Shown: positions 1-9,267 of the stretch, piece by piece | Layout: each line of letters begins with the position of its first letter | Position numbering within the stretch: position 1 is the first letter of the stretch | Assembly (NCBI RefSeq): GCF_009467795.1 | Contig: NZ_WIAX01000006.1 | Span: 101,152 to 165,151, forward strand | Origin: Nesterenkonia halophila | GTDB taxonomy: Bacteria > Actinomycetota > Actinomycetes > Actinomycetales > Micrococcaceae | Direction of reading: 5' to 3' | DNA length: 64,000 nt | Translations under genes and position numbers: made by a program | Notes under the pieces: model-generated | What the model was told of the DNA's origin: nothing | What the model saw: only the letters and a program-made list of their open reading frames with translations | The model's database searches: none

Positions 1-377
1 ACGATGCGGCCGGCGTCAGCGTCGGCGAGCTTCCCGAAGTGGCGGAAGCAGCCGATGATGTCGTCCATGTCGATCTGGGCCTCGACGAAGCGCTTGCCGG
101 TGTCGAGGGCCTCGGCGCGGGCGAACTCGTCCTTGCGCTCGGTGATGGCGTCGGCGACCTTCATCACCAGCGCGCCGCGCTCGGCGGCCGGGGTATCGAC
201 CCAGACTCGGGACTCGAAGGCGTTCTTGGCCGCGGCGATGGCCTTGAGGGTGTCGGCCTCGCCGGCCTCGGCGACGAGGCCGACCTCGGAGCCGTCGGCG
301 GGGCAGGTGATGGTGCGGGTCGCGCCGGACTCGGCCGGTACCCACCGGCCGTCGATGTACAGGGTCTCTGCGGTCAT
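1..377 (-). CDS. betB: Betaine-aldehyde dehydrogenase, N-terminal part (runs off left edge)
   Basis: NAD(P)-dependent aldehyde dehydrogenase expected to oxidise betaine aldehyde to glycine betaine in the cytoplasm. Only the first 125 codons are inside the window. The protein begins MTAETLYIDGRW and continues with the ALDH N-terminal pattern (a predicted 'DGSEVGLVAEAG' turn, then 'AAAKNAF', then 'RAEALDTGK'), which is typical of the BetB/ALDH9 group. The catalytic Cys and Glu lie outside the window. The ATG at 377 has a purine-rich GAGGAGAG Shine-Dalgarno sequence just upstream. It lies 34 bp downstream of betT on the same strand, so the pair probably forms an operon. The ALDH superfamily is certain; the substrate is inferred from betT. 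Confidence 0.8.
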   Translation of the reverse strand, partial: MTAETLYIDGRWVPAESGATRTITCPADGSEVGLVAEAGEADTLKAIAAAKNAFESRVWVDTPAAERGALVMKVADAITERKDEFARAEALDTGKRFVEAQIDMDDIIGCFRHFGKLADADAGRI

Positions 378-411
378 GGGGCTCTCCTCGTGATCGGTGA
401 TGTCGGGGTGG

Positions 412-2568
412 TCACTCGGACGGACGGCTGCGGTCATGGTCCCAGTCGTCGGGGACGGCCTCGGTGTTCAGCGCCACGAGCTGGCCGCCGTCCTGGTCGC
501 TCATGTGCAGCACCGCGAGGTGGCGCTCATAGGAGTCCAGCACATCGGCGATGACCTGCTCCTTGTTGCAGCCGAAGATGTCGCGGCCGGAGGATCCGGT
601 CGTGGAGAAGATCTCCACGCGGAAGAAGTTCTCCTCGGCCGAGCGGAACCGCATCGCGAAATGCGGCACGGCGTACTCCACCGGGTAGGCCTGGTACTTG
701 AAGAGCGGGTGGCCGTCGAACTCCACGTGGAGGTCGATCTGCGGCAGGTCCGTGTCCGGGACGGTGCCCCGGGCGCAGTAGACCTGCACGCCCTGCTCCT
801 CGAGTTCGGCGGCGACCTCCTCGATGGCCGGGGCGGCGGTGGACTCCATGAACTCCGTGACCTCGTCGGCCGTGGGGTAGTGCATGTCGCGGGCCAGGCG
901 CCGGCGCCAGCGGCCGCCGGCCGAGCTGCCGTCCATGATCCGCTCGGAGAGGGCCGTCGGCAGGGCCGCGCGCATCGAGTCGGCCGAGTACTTCTCCTGG
1001 CGCAGGGTCCGCCAGACGCTGGCCATGAGCATGTACAGCACGATGGACAGCGGCACGCCGATGATCACCGCGGCCATCTGCAGCGAGTAGACGCCGTCGA
1101 GGATGAGCATCACCAGCGTCAGCGCGCCGATGATCACGCTCCAGACGATGCGCAGCCACGGGGGCCCGTCGGAGTCGGCGGTCTTGGTGTTCGAGGTGAA
1201 GTTGGCCAGCACCAGCGCGCCGGAGTCGGCCGAGGTGACGTAGAACAGCAGCCCGACGACGACCGAGACGCCGATGACGAAGGTGGCCCCGGGGAACTGG
1301 TTGATCAGCTCGTAGAAGCCGGCGCCCTCGGCGTCCTCGGCGGCGGCGGCGAAGTCGGCGTCGCCGCCCATGATCCGGAAGACGGTGGCGTTGCCGAAGA
1401 TCGAGATCCACAGCGCGTTGAAGGCGAACGGCACCAGCAGCACGCCGATGATGAACTGGCGCAGCGTGCGGCCGCGGGAGATGCGGGCCAGGAACAGGCC
1501 GACGAACAGCGCCCAGGCCATCCACCAGGTCCAGAAGAAGATGGTCCACCACTCGAGCCAGCCCTCCTGGGCCCAGGCATCGGTGGTGTTGTAGGCGAAG
1601 GTGTCCATCAGCATGCTCGGGGCCTGCACGAAGGAGTCGCCGATGTTCTTCACCAGGGCGTTGAGCAGCCGCGCGGTCTCGCCGGAGATCAGGACGTAGA
1701 ACATCATGATGATGGCCACGACCACGTTCAGCTCGGCCAGCCGGCGGATGCCCTTGTCGACGCCGGACACGGTGGAGAAGGTGACGACGACGGCGGCCAA
1801 CACGATCAGCGCGGCCTGCACGCCGGTGGTGGCCTCGATCCCGAACAGGTGGTTCAGGCCGTAGGAGAGGAAGACGACGCCGATGCCGAGGCTGGTCGCG
1901 ATGCCGAAGATGGTCCCCAGCACTGCGGCGACCTGCACGCTGGTTCCGGCTGCTCCTTCGGCGCGCTTGCCGATGATCGGGTAGAGCGCCGAGCGGATGC
2001 TCAGCGGCAGGTGGTGGCGGTAGGCGAAGAGGCCGAAGGCCATGCCGGTCAGCGCGTACATCGCCCATCCCGGGAAGCCGTAGTGGAACATCGTCCAGAT
2101 GGCCGCGTCGCCGGCGGCCTCCATGGACTCGGGGCTCGTGCCGGGGCCGACGCGGTAGTTGGCGGCCGGCCCGATGACCGAGAAATACATCAGGTCGACG
2201 CCGATGCCGGCGGCGAAGAGCATCGAGGCCCAGGTGAAAAGGTTGAACTTCGGTTTCGCGTGGTCCGGGCCGAGCTTGGTGTTGCCGACCCTGGAGAACG
2301 CGACGATCAGCACGAAGATCAGGATGATCGCGGCGGTCAGGATGAAGTACCAGCCCAGGTTGCCGCTGAGCCAGGTGAAGGCGCTCTCGAGGGTGTTGTA
2401 GGCCGTGGTCGGCGCGAGGGCGGCCCACAGGGTGAAGGCGACGATGATGGCCGCGGAGATGATGAACACCGGCCAGTTGACACTGGCTGACTTGGGACTC
2501 TCGCGACGTCGACCGCCGCCTCCGGTCTGCGCAGCCGGCGGCTGCGGATGATCCGTGGCGGATGGCAT
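412..2568 (-). CDS. betT: BCCT-family high-affinity choline transporter
   Basis: Secondary transporter (718 aa, twelve membrane segments) importing choline, driven by an ion gradient, for conversion to glycine betaine. The BCCT signature is clear: the tryptophan-rich FFWTWWMAWALFVGLF stretch followed by ARISRGRT at about residues 341-366. After the last helix (about residue 520) comes a ~200-residue cytoplasmic tail containing EQVIADVLDSYERHLAVLH. Such a long tail with this motif is characteristic of BetT, where it acts in osmosensing, and is absent from short BCCT carriers. The start at 2568 is chosen over an upstream extension because GGAGGAAGGA precedes it. A TAGGAT -10-like hexamer on this strand lies at 2676-2681. 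It diverges from ychF and is followed by betB. Confidence 0.9.
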   Translation of the reverse strand: MPSATDHPQPPAAQTGGGGRRRESPKSASVNWPVFIISAAIIVAFTLWAALAPTTAYNTLESAFTWLSGNLGWYFILTAAIILIFVLIVAFSRVGNTKLGPDHAKPKFNLFTWASMLFAAGIGVDLMYFSVIGPAANYRVGPGTSPESMEAAGDAAIWTMFHYGFPGWAMYALTGMAFGLFAYRHHLPLSIRSALYPIIGKRAEGAAGTSVQVAAVLGTIFGIATSLGIGVVFLSYGLNHLFGIEATTGVQAALIVLAAVVVTFSTVSGVDKGIRRLAELNVVVAIIMMFYVLISGETARLLNALVKNIGDSFVQAPSMLMDTFAYNTTDAWAQEGWLEWWTIFFWTWWMAWALFVGLFLARISRGRTLRQFIIGVLLVPFAFNALWISIFGNATVFRIMGGDADFAAAAEDAEGAGFYELINQFPGATFVIGVSVVVGLLFYVTSADSGALVLANFTSNTKTADSDGPPWLRIVWSVIIGALTLVMLILDGVYSLQMAAVIIGVPLSIVLYMLMASVWRTLRQEKYSADSMRAALPTALSERIMDGSSAGGRWRRRLARDMHYPTADEVTEFMESTAAPAIEEVAAELEEQGVQVYCARGTVPDTDLPQIDLHVEFDGHPLFKYQAYPVEYAVPHFAMRFRSAEENFFRVEIFSTTGSSGRDIFGCNKEQVIADVLDSYERHLAVLHMSDQDGGQLVALNTEAVPDDWDHDRSRPSE

Positions 2569-2765
2569 GTGAAATTGTCCTTCCTCCGGTGCGATGACCT
2601 CATCAGTGCGTGTAGTACTCAGGAGTTCCGTGATCGATGTCTCACCCCGCCCATACTGCAGGGTGAACCTGCTGGATCCTAGCCAATTCGGCCGAGCGGC
2701 CGATGCGGAGTGACGCTCATCGCGGTGAACCGGGGGCGGAGTCGCTTCCCGCGCGCAGAGCGCGA

Positions 2766-2771
2766 TAGGTT
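2766..2771 (+). promoter_or_regulatory. -10 hexamer TAGGTT of ychF (leaderless type)
   Basis: TAGGTT fits TANNNT and ends eight bases before the GTG at 2780. No convincing Shine-Dalgarno sequence precedes that GTG, so the mRNA probably starts at or next to the start codon. Confidence 0.5.
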
Positions 2772-2779
2772 GGGTGACC

Positions 2780-3865
2780 GTGGCACTGACTATCGGAATC
2801 GTGGGACTGCCGAACGTGGGCAAGTCCACACTCTTCAACGCGCTGACCCGCCAGACCATCCTCGCGGCGAACTACCCGTTCGCCACGATCGAGCCCAATG
2901 TCGGGGTCGTCGACCTGCCCGACCAGCGGCTGGGCACGCTCGCCGAGATGTACGACTCGGAGCGGATCCTGCCGGCGACCGTCTCGTTCGTCGACATCGC
3001 CGGCATCGTCAAGGGCGCCTCCGAGGGGGAGGGGCTGGGCAACCAGTTCCTGGCCAATATCCGCGAGGCCCATGCGATCGCCCAGGTGGTGCGCGCCTTC
3101 GAGGACGACAACGTCGTCCACGTCGACGGCGACGTGGACCCGACCTCGGATATGGAGACGATCAACACCGAGCTGGTGCTGGCGGATCTGCAGACGCTGG
3201 AGAACGCGATCCCCAAGCTGGAGAAGCAGGTCAAGGGCAAGAAGGCCGACCAGGCCCAGCTCGACGCCTACCTCGCCGCCCAGACGGTCGCCGAGCGCGG
3301 CGAGACCATCTTCTCCGCGCTGTCCTCCGGAGAGCTCGACGACGAGCACCTCGGCCAGCTGAACCTGCTGACGGCGAAGCCCTTCATCTACGTGTTCAAC
3401 TGCGACGAGACGGTGCTGGGCTCCGCGGAGAAGCAGCAGGAGCTGGCCGACCTGGTCGCCCCGGCCCAGGCGGTGTTCCTCGACGCGAAGCTCGAGGCCG
3501 ACCTGGTGGAGCTCTCCGAGGAGGAGGCCCGCGAGATGCTCGAGATGAACGGCCAGGACGAGTCCGGCCTGTCGCAGCTCGCCCGCGTCGGCTTCGACAC
3601 GCTGGGACTGCAGACCTACCTGACCGCCGGGCCCAAGGAGGCCCGCGCCTGGACGATCAACAAGGGCGACACCGCCCCGCAGGCTGCCGGCGTGATCCAC
3701 ACTGACTTCCAGCGCGGCTTCATCAAGGCCGAGATCGTCTCCTACGCGGATCTCATCACCGCCGGCTCGATGGCCACGGCCAAGTCAAACGGCAAGGTGC
3801 GCCTGGAGGGCAAGGACTACGTCATGAAGGACGGCGACGTGGTCGACTTCAAGTTCAACGTGTGA
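2780..3865 (+). CDS. ychF: Ribosome-binding ATPase YchF (Obg-like GTPase superfamily)
   Basis: Conserved P-loop NTPase of the TRAFAC/Obg family that binds ribosomes and prefers ATP over GTP; in other bacteria it modulates stress responses and translation. The 361-aa protein has the usual family length. Visible features: Walker A GLPNVGKS near residue 9, the G2/G3 region (NYPFATIEPNVG, then VDIAGIVKGAS), the YchF-type replacement of NKxD by a FNCDE segment, and a C-terminal TGS-like domain (DFQRGFIKAEIVSY, ending DVVDFKFNV). Two GTG codons compete (2774 and 2780). The second gives the family's standard beginning ALTIGIVG and the better spacing from the TAGGTT hexamer. It stands alone, divergent from betT. 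Confidence 0.95.
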   Translation: MALTIGIVGLPNVGKSTLFNALTRQTILAANYPFATIEPNVGVVDLPDQRLGTLAEMYDSERILPATVSFVDIAGIVKGASEGEGLGNQFLANIREAHAIAQVVRAFEDDNVVHVDGDVDPTSDMETINTELVLADLQTLENAIPKLEKQVKGKKADQAQLDAYLAAQTVAERGETIFSALSSGELDDEHLGQLNLLTAKPFIYVFNCDETVLGSAEKQQELADLVAPAQAVFLDAKLEADLVELSEEEAREMLEMNGQDESGLSQLARVGFDTLGLQTYLTAGPKEARAWTINKGDTAPQAAGVIHTDFQRGFIKAEIVSYADLITAGSMATAKSNGKVRLEGKDYVMKDGDVVDFKFNV

Positions 3866-4709
3866 GAGATGCCCTGACTCTTCCAGCGGTGGGGAGATAT
3901 CCGCCTGTGCCTGAAGAGGCTTGCGTCTCAGCTGAAGCGCTGGATGCGCTCCGATGGGGCAGGGGCGGCTTCATCGGAAGCGCCGGGGCGTCCCGACATT
4001 CTCCAGGGGCACGAACGCGTGCTCTGATCGTGGTGACGTATGGCCTTGTCCCCGTCCTGCATGGTCGCTTCGACGACATCGATGGTGCGGATCACATGTT
4101 CCTCCATCCCTCGTGGACTGGGCGCCGTGCGGGGGAGAGCAGGTGTGCCTGATCGATATCCAGCTGCTCGTCGTCGGGTCCGAGCCTCGACAGAAGTTGT
4201 CGAGGATCGTCTCCGAGGCGGTGTCGGCGGCTCGATCGTCTCCGTGAGCGTGACCTGCCCCGGGCCCGAGGGGGACGAGCAGAGAAAACCTTCACCCGTC
4301 GTCGCGATGGTCACAGCGCCGCGCGTCGATGCGTTGATCGGGGGAGCGCCTGTCCGAGGGCCTCGACGTTGAAGCGCGCGTTCGAGGCCACAGGTTTCAG
4401 GGCCGGGGGTGCGGTGTCGACGGTGACCCATGCTGCGCCGGCACGGTCAGCCCGTGGGCCGGGGCTCGGCGCCTAGCCCGAGAGTTTCCCCTGACTCATT
4501 CCATGACAGCGTCGTGCGGGAAGTCACAGCTCGCAGCCACAGTCGTGTTCGCCCTGTCACGCCTGATCCCGGCGGTGGCACTGGGAACATGGGCTCCACG
4601 CGTGGAGTGGTCTCCGCCAGGCAGGGGAGGACAGTCTGGCGCTGCATTCTGCAACTGCCCTCTTTTGCGCGGCATGCACAGGCTGTTGTCCGGCACACAC
4701 ATTCTGTGC
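3866..4709 (+). other. 844-bp stretch without a supportable gene
   Basis: Open frames exist on both strands (longest on minus, 3928-4431) but none has a recognisable domain, a convincing ribosome-binding site or steady third-position GC bias. The minus-strand frames look broken into overlapping pieces, so this may be a decayed gene. It contains a perfect 14-bp palindrome (4594-4607) and, at its right end, the -10 hexamer of the acyltransferase gene. Confidence 0.5.
4594..4607. repeat. Perfect 14-bp palindrome CTCCACGCGTGGAG
   Basis: Gap-free palindrome 115 bp before the putative promoter of the acyltransferase gene, inside otherwise featureless DNA. It could be an operator for the 4723-8470 pair. 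Palindromes of this length occur by chance in GC-rich DNA, so the role is uncertain. Confidence 0.3.
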
Positions 4710-4722
4710 CAGTCTGTTCGGC

Positions 4723-5916
4723 ATGAGTCCCGTGGGCCCGCCGGAGCACGAGAGGGTGGCGATCGTGCCCGCAGCAGGGGGTCGTCCGCCGCGCCGTGCG
4801 TCCCTGGACCCGTGGCATCGCGCTGTGGCGTCGGCCATGCGACGAGCCGTTTTCGGTCCTGTTCGCCGGGGTGGCACGGACCCAGGTCCGCGGCGTCGTC
4901 CGCGCCTCATCATCGCCAGCCATCGCAACGGGGCGGCTGACGGCAGCGTCGTCCTGTCCGCATTCCCGTACGCACAGCACCTGGTCTCGAAGCAGCTGAT
5001 GCGTGGGCCCCTGCGTGCCCTCTTCACCGGCATTCCGGTCATCCGCGCCAAGGATGTGGAGCGCTATGGCATGGATCCGTCGGGAGTCGCCGACCCCGTC
5101 ACCGCGGGGGGCGACCACCTGACCGCAGGCGGGGACCTCGTGATCTTCCCCGAGGGCACCAGCGAATGGCGCCATGCTCCCGGTTCCTACCGGCGGGGTG
5201 CCGCGAAGATCTGGTGCCGTCTGCGCGAGGCAGGCGTCGAGGTCGACGTGATCCCCGTGGGTCACTTCTACGCGGCTCCGGAACGCTACGGCTCGATCGC
5301 GGAACTGTGGCTGGGACCGGCCGTCGACCTCCCGGACACCGTTGAAGGACCGCACCTCGAGTGGGAGAACCAGGTGCACGCGCTATTGTCCGAGGCACTC
5401 GACGCCGTGTCCGTGAACTGTCCGGACCCGTCGACATTCGACGACGTCCAATTCCGCGCCGCGGCCCGAGCGCGCGCCGGCGAATCCTTCGCCGCCGCGT
5501 TCCTGGACGAGCAGCGCGCGGCGACCTCCTCGCCGAGTCCGGCGGTCACAGAAGAGGCGCCTGCCGGGCCGTGGCATCGGGCGCGGACCCCCGTCACCGC
5601 GGAGCCCGTCAGTCCGTGGCCCCGTCGCGCCGGTCTGGTGCTCCACTGGCCGGTGGCCCCCGTGCTGTGGGTCGCCGGGCGGGTGGGACGGAAGGCGGAT
5701 GCGCGGAACACGGTGACATTCTTCCGGATGCTCGGAGGCAGCGGCGCCGCAGTCCTCTGGGCACTGATCCTCGCCGTCGCGGCGGTATGGGCGACGTCGA
5801 CCGGTTCTGGAACCGCTGTCGCGGCCCTCGCCGGCGCGGGGCTGCTGAGCCTCGTGGCCGGGCGTGCACTTGTGCGGGCCCGCCGCTGGCAGCCGAACAC
5901 GGCACCGCTGGCTTGA
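4723..5916 (+). CDS. PlsC-like lysophospholipid acyltransferase family protein
   Basis: Putative membrane-associated acyltransferase of the PlsC/AGPAT fold (397 aa), likely moving an acyl chain onto a lysophospholipid or similar acceptor. Block I is present as SHRNGAADG (about residues 65-73), with the Asp one position later than the classical HX4D. Block III is present as FPEGTSEW (about 141-148). A PVGHF segment follows. The last ~60 residues hold two hydrophobic stretches (about 345-390), a C-terminal membrane anchor not found in plain PlsC. CAGTCT ends seven bases before the ATG, a leaderless-type promoter. It is followed after 55 bp by the Rph-like phosphotransferase on the same strand, suggesting a two-gene unit. 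The acceptor is unknown. Confidence 0.7.
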   Translation: MSPVGPPEHERVAIVPAAGGRPPRRASLDPWHRAVASAMRRAVFGPVRRGGTDPGPRRRPRLIIASHRNGAADGSVVLSAFPYAQHLVSKQLMRGPLRALFTGIPVIRAKDVERYGMDPSGVADPVTAGGDHLTAGGDLVIFPEGTSEWRHAPGSYRRGAAKIWCRLREAGVEVDVIPVGHFYAAPERYGSIAELWLGPAVDLPDTVEGPHLEWENQVHALLSEALDAVSVNCPDPSTFDDVQFRAAARARAGESFAAAFLDEQRAATSSPSPAVTEEAPAGPWHRARTPVTAEPVSPWPRRAGLVLHWPVAPVLWVAGRVGRKADARNTVTFFRMLGGSGAAVLWALILAVAAVWATSTGSGTAVAALAGAGLLSLVAGRALVRARRWQPNTAPLA

Positions 5917-5971
5917 GACCCCATCCTTCTCTCCCTCGTCCGAACCATCACCAGCAGCAGAAGAGGTCCGC

Positions 5972-8470
5972 ATGTCCCGCATCATCGACTTCAACCACGA
6001 CGACGCCACGCGACTGGACGTCTCCGGAGGCAAGGGAGCGAGCCTCGCGAAGTCCGCACGTGAGCTCCCGGTCCCGCCCGGCTTCATCGTGACGGCAGAG
6101 ACCTACGCGGCCCTTCTCGATCCGGTTCGCCGGAAGATCCGCGGGATCCTGCAGGAGGACACGACGGAAGCTGCGGCGGAGAAGGTCCAGGAACTCCTTC
6201 TGAGCATGGACCTGGAGGACAACTGGGTCCAGGAGGTCGACGCCGCACTCGAACAGGTGGGACTCGCGGATCGCTCGGTCGCGGTTCGCTCGTCCGGGAC
6301 GATGGAGGACCTCCCGGGCGCGGCTTTCGCCGGCCAGCACGACACGTTCCTGGGGGAGCGGGGTGCGGCCTCGGTCGCCCGCGCCGTGCTGCGCTGCTAT
6401 GCATCCCTGTGGAACATCCACGCCATGAAGTACCGCGACCGGCTGGGCCTCGACCACCTCCAGGCGTCCATGGCCGTCGTCGTCCAGCAGATGGTCGAGG
6501 TGACGGCTGAAGAGGCTGCCGGCGTCGCGTTCTCGATCGACCCGGTGCGGGGCGATCTGACCACTGTGCTCGTGAATGCCTCCTACGGGCTCGGCGAAAC
6601 AGTGGTGGGCGGTGAGGCGGAGGTCGACGAATACCTGCTCAGCCGGGACGGGGCGGAGGAGAGGGGGATCCGCATCGCATCGAAGCCTGCGGCCCTCGTC
6701 GTCGACGCCGAAGGTGGGACGCGGGAGGTCGACATCGCGCCGGAACGGGCCGAGGCGGAGGCGATCGACGTGGAGATGCGCGCAGAGGTCGCCCGACTGG
6801 CTGTGCGAGCCGAAGACCACTACGGATTCCCCCAGGACATCGAGTGGGCCGTGAGCGGCGGCGACCTCTTCCTGCTGCAGTCGCGTCCGATCACCCGGGT
6901 GGCGGCGCGCTGGACCCGCGACGAGTCCGCCGAGAGGTACCCGAACCCCGTCACCCCGCTCACCTGGGACCTCGTCGAGACGGGCTTCCACGCATCGCTG
7001 CGCCACAGCTTCCAGCTCATGGGGCTGCCGCCCTTCGGCGACAAGTGGTTCGCGATGCGGGACTTCTACATCTACGGGAATCAGACGGCCGTGGAGCTCT
7101 ACAGCGGCCGCTTCCCCACAGCCATGTTCCGCGACATCGACAGCATCCGCCAGTCATTGCCGGATATCGCCCGTCAGTACGGGTGGGTCCAAGATCTGCC
7201 CGTGCAGTGGATGCGCGACCTCGACACCTACCTGCTGGGGATCGGCAGGCTCTCCCACACCTCGCTCGAGGACAAGGACCTCGAGGGCCTCTGGGATCAT
7301 GTGCGTGAGATCAGCGATCTCGGTTCCTGGTACTTCCTGCCCAACATCGCGATCTCGCTCACGCAGTCCATGCTGTACAAGGGGCTCTTGACGCTGCTGT
7401 CGATGAAGCTGCCCGACGAGCAGGCGCAGTCGGTTTTCGACCAGCTGATGGCGCAGACGGATACGAAGACCGGACAAGTCAACGACGAGCTCTGGCAGCT
7501 GTCTCGGACGATCAGGACCACACCGGATCTGCTGGGGTGGCTGGACTCCGCACCCAGCGCGGAAGGCCGGATGGATGAACTGCGGGAGCAGTTCCCCGCG
7601 TTCGCGAGCGAGCTGGACGTCTTCCTCGAGCGCCACGGCCATCGTGAACTCGACTTCGACGCGTACCACCCCACGTGGGTGGGCGCACCGCACATCGTGG
7701 TGAACCAGCTGCGCGTGCTCGCTCACCGAGAAGCGGGCGCACAGGTCTCGTCCAATCAGCTGCGGGCGCAGCAGGCGGAGGCCGAACGGCAGGTGCTGGA
7801 CGCGGTGCCGGACGATCTGCGCTACTTCCTGCAGGAGGTCATCCGCCTGGCGCGGACCTACACGGCATTGGATGACCTCGAGCACTACCAGACGACCCGG
7901 CTGAATCTGCCGATGCGCAGGGCGCTCTCCGCGCTGGGGCAGCGACTGGTCGAGGCGGAAGCGCTCGACGAGCCGGACGATGTCTATTTCCTGCACGTCG
8001 AGACCCTCGAGGGAGCGCTGCGCGAAGGGTCCGCCGACGCCCTGGCCTCGCTGCGGCCGGAGGCGCAGAAGCTGCGGGCCGGCTACCGGGCGGCGCTCGA
8101 ATCCGATCCGGACTGGGTGCACGGTGAAGCCGACGCGGACCTCTCCGAGGAAGCGGACATGTGTGGCACGGCCGGCAGCACCGGACAGGTGGAGGCGGAG
8201 GTCTTCGTGGTGCACAGCCCCGACGACTTCCCGCAGTTCCCCGTCGGAGCGATCCTCGTCGCCCGGACGACGAACCCCGCCTGGACAGCGCTGTTCTACC
8301 AAGCCGCAGGTGTCATCACCGAAAGCGGCGGAGCTCTCTCCCACGGCGCGGTGACAGCCCGTGAACTGGGCATCCCGGCAGTCATGGGCATCCGAGATGC
8401 GACCCGTCGATTCACGAACGGCCAGCGGGTGAGGATGGACGGAGGACAGGGAACTGTGGCCCTCGTATGA
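5972..8470 (+). CDS. Rifampin phosphotransferase-like (Rph/PEP-utilising) enzyme
   Basis: 832-aa ATP-dependent dikinase-type phosphotransferase. Domain order: an N-terminal PPDK-like ATP-grasp (GGKGASLAKS near residue 10, AVRSSGTMEDLPGAAFAGQHD near 100, QDIEWAVSGGDLFLLQSRPIT near 290); a ~400-residue central substrate domain; and a C-terminal swivelling domain with phospho-carrier His791 in GGALSHGAVTARELGIPAV. This order and length match rifampin phosphotransferase. Phosphoenolpyruvate synthase differs because it carries a TIM barrel after the His domain, which is absent here. AAGAGG precedes the ATG at 5972, which is preferred to an upstream extension overlapping the acyltransferase. Family membership is strong. 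Rifamycin is only one possible substrate, and the adjacent acyltransferase leaves a lipid-related role open. Confidence 0.75.
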   Translation: MSRIIDFNHDDATRLDVSGGKGASLAKSARELPVPPGFIVTAETYAALLDPVRRKIRGILQEDTTEAAAEKVQELLLSMDLEDNWVQEVDAALEQVGLADRSVAVRSSGTMEDLPGAAFAGQHDTFLGERGAASVARAVLRCYASLWNIHAMKYRDRLGLDHLQASMAVVVQQMVEVTAEEAAGVAFSIDPVRGDLTTVLVNASYGLGETVVGGEAEVDEYLLSRDGAEERGIRIASKPAALVVDAEGGTREVDIAPERAEAEAIDVEMRAEVARLAVRAEDHYGFPQDIEWAVSGGDLFLLQSRPITRVAARWTRDESAERYPNPVTPLTWDLVETGFHASLRHSFQLMGLPPFGDKWFAMRDFYIYGNQTAVELYSGRFPTAMFRDIDSIRQSLPDIARQYGWVQDLPVQWMRDLDTYLLGIGRLSHTSLEDKDLEGLWDHVREISDLGSWYFLPNIAISLTQSMLYKGLLTLLSMKLPDEQAQSVFDQLMAQTDTKTGQVNDELWQLSRTIRTTPDLLGWLDSAPSAEGRMDELREQFPAFASELDVFLERHGHRELDFDAYHPTWVGAPHIVVNQLRVLAHREAGAQVSSNQLRAQQAEAERQVLDAVPDDLRYFLQEVIRLARTYTALDDLEHYQTTRLNLPMRRALSALGQRLVEAEALDEPDDVYFLHVETLEGALREGSADALASLRPEAQKLRAGYRAALESDPDWVHGEADADLSEEADMCGTAGSTGQVEAEVFVVHSPDDFPQFPVGAILVARTTNPAWTALFYQAAGVITESGGALSHGAVTARELGIPAVMGIRDATRRFTNGQRVRMDGGQGTVALV

Positions 8471-8896
8471 CAGTCGCCGTCGTAGACCGCGGTGACGCTG
8501 CTGGGGCGACGCGAGACCCGTGAATGCCACGGGCCGGCGCCCGCGTGATGATCGATCCGACGGCGGTGTGCCTCCACAGCGCCGTAGTGGGCCGGCATCG
8601 CCCCGGGTCTGGTGGAGGCGCTGGTTCCCCGGAAGGATGAAGAGCCTGACAGCGCCGAGGAAGTACCCCGACGAACTTCGGGGGCCGAGCTGCCAGGATG
8701 GCGATGGAAGCAGCCCGACATCGCCTAGACGCTCGACTGGGTCGCCGCGATCGATTCACAAGAATCCGCAGACCCGCTCTCGAGCAGATCCAGGTGCCGC
8801 GATCCGGCCGCGGCAGGGGGCGTCAGTGTCCTGGCCGAGTCATCGCTGTCTAGGGCTGCCCCTCGAAGAAGAGCAGGGCCTGACTGCGTGACCGGC
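8471..8896 (+). other. 426-bp intergenic stretch, nothing recognised
   Basis: It lies between the convergent Rph-like gene and the PspC gene. Short frames on both strands have no domain, no ribosome-binding site and no codon bias like the neighbours. No strong hairpin terminator was found. Confidence 0.5.
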
Positions 8897-9151
8897 TCAG
8901 CGCGGCCCCTGCGGCAATCCGAGGGCCCGCTCCAGCGGGATGCGGCCGTCCTGCCACGGGGTGAGCACCCAGATCACCAGGTATGAGCCGATCCCCACCA
9001 CAGGGAGCAGGGAGAGGATGACGAGCAGCAGGCGGACCAGCCAGACGTTCATCCCGAGTTTCTCGGCGAGGCTGCCGCCGACGCCGGCGATGAGGCGCTT
9101 GGGGCCGCGGCGGAATCCGATCCGGCGGATGGTGTCGAAGAAGTGTTCCAT
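8897..9151 (-). CDS. PspC domain membrane protein
   Basis: Small 84-aa protein consisting almost entirely of a PspC domain. It has a basic N-terminus (FDTIRRIGFRRGPKRL), then IAGVGGSLAEKLGMNVWLVRL, the canonical PspC start, and one long hydrophobic segment (about residues 38-66). PspC proteins sit in the inner membrane and in other bacteria link envelope stress to gene expression; no partner is encoded next to this one. On its strand TATCAT lies exactly six bases before the ATG, with no ribosome-binding site, so it is probably leaderless. It is divergent from the BCCT gene at 9268, sharing a 116-bp intergenic region. Confidence 0.85.
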   Translation of the reverse strand: MEHFFDTIRRIGFRRGPKRLIAGVGGSLAEKLGMNVWLVRLLLVILSLLPVVGIGSYLVIWVLTPWQDGRIPLERALGLPQGPR

Positions 9152-9267
9152 GCCCTGATGATACGCACCCGGCCCCGTCGACTCGTCCAGCACAGCCGCA
9201 CACCGCGGCCTCGGGCAGGTCGGCCGACCCTTGGGCGGACCCGCGCCGCGGCATAGACTCTGGCGCC

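Noticed and set aside
397..2490. 697-aa plus-strand frame over betT
   Set aside because: Antisense shadow; BCCT motifs are on the minus strand.
3928..4431. 167-codon minus-strand ORF after ychF
   Set aside because: No ribosome-binding site, no recognisable domain and overlapping rival frames; not enough to call a gene.
4430..4726. 98-codon plus ORF before the acyltransferase
   Set aside because: Runs through the acyltransferase promoter, has no start signal and no homology I recognise.
5972..8470. Phosphoenolpyruvate synthase (PpsA) as the identity of this gene
   Set aside because: The His domain is at the very C-terminus and the PEP-binding TIM barrel is absent; the order fits the Rph-like family.
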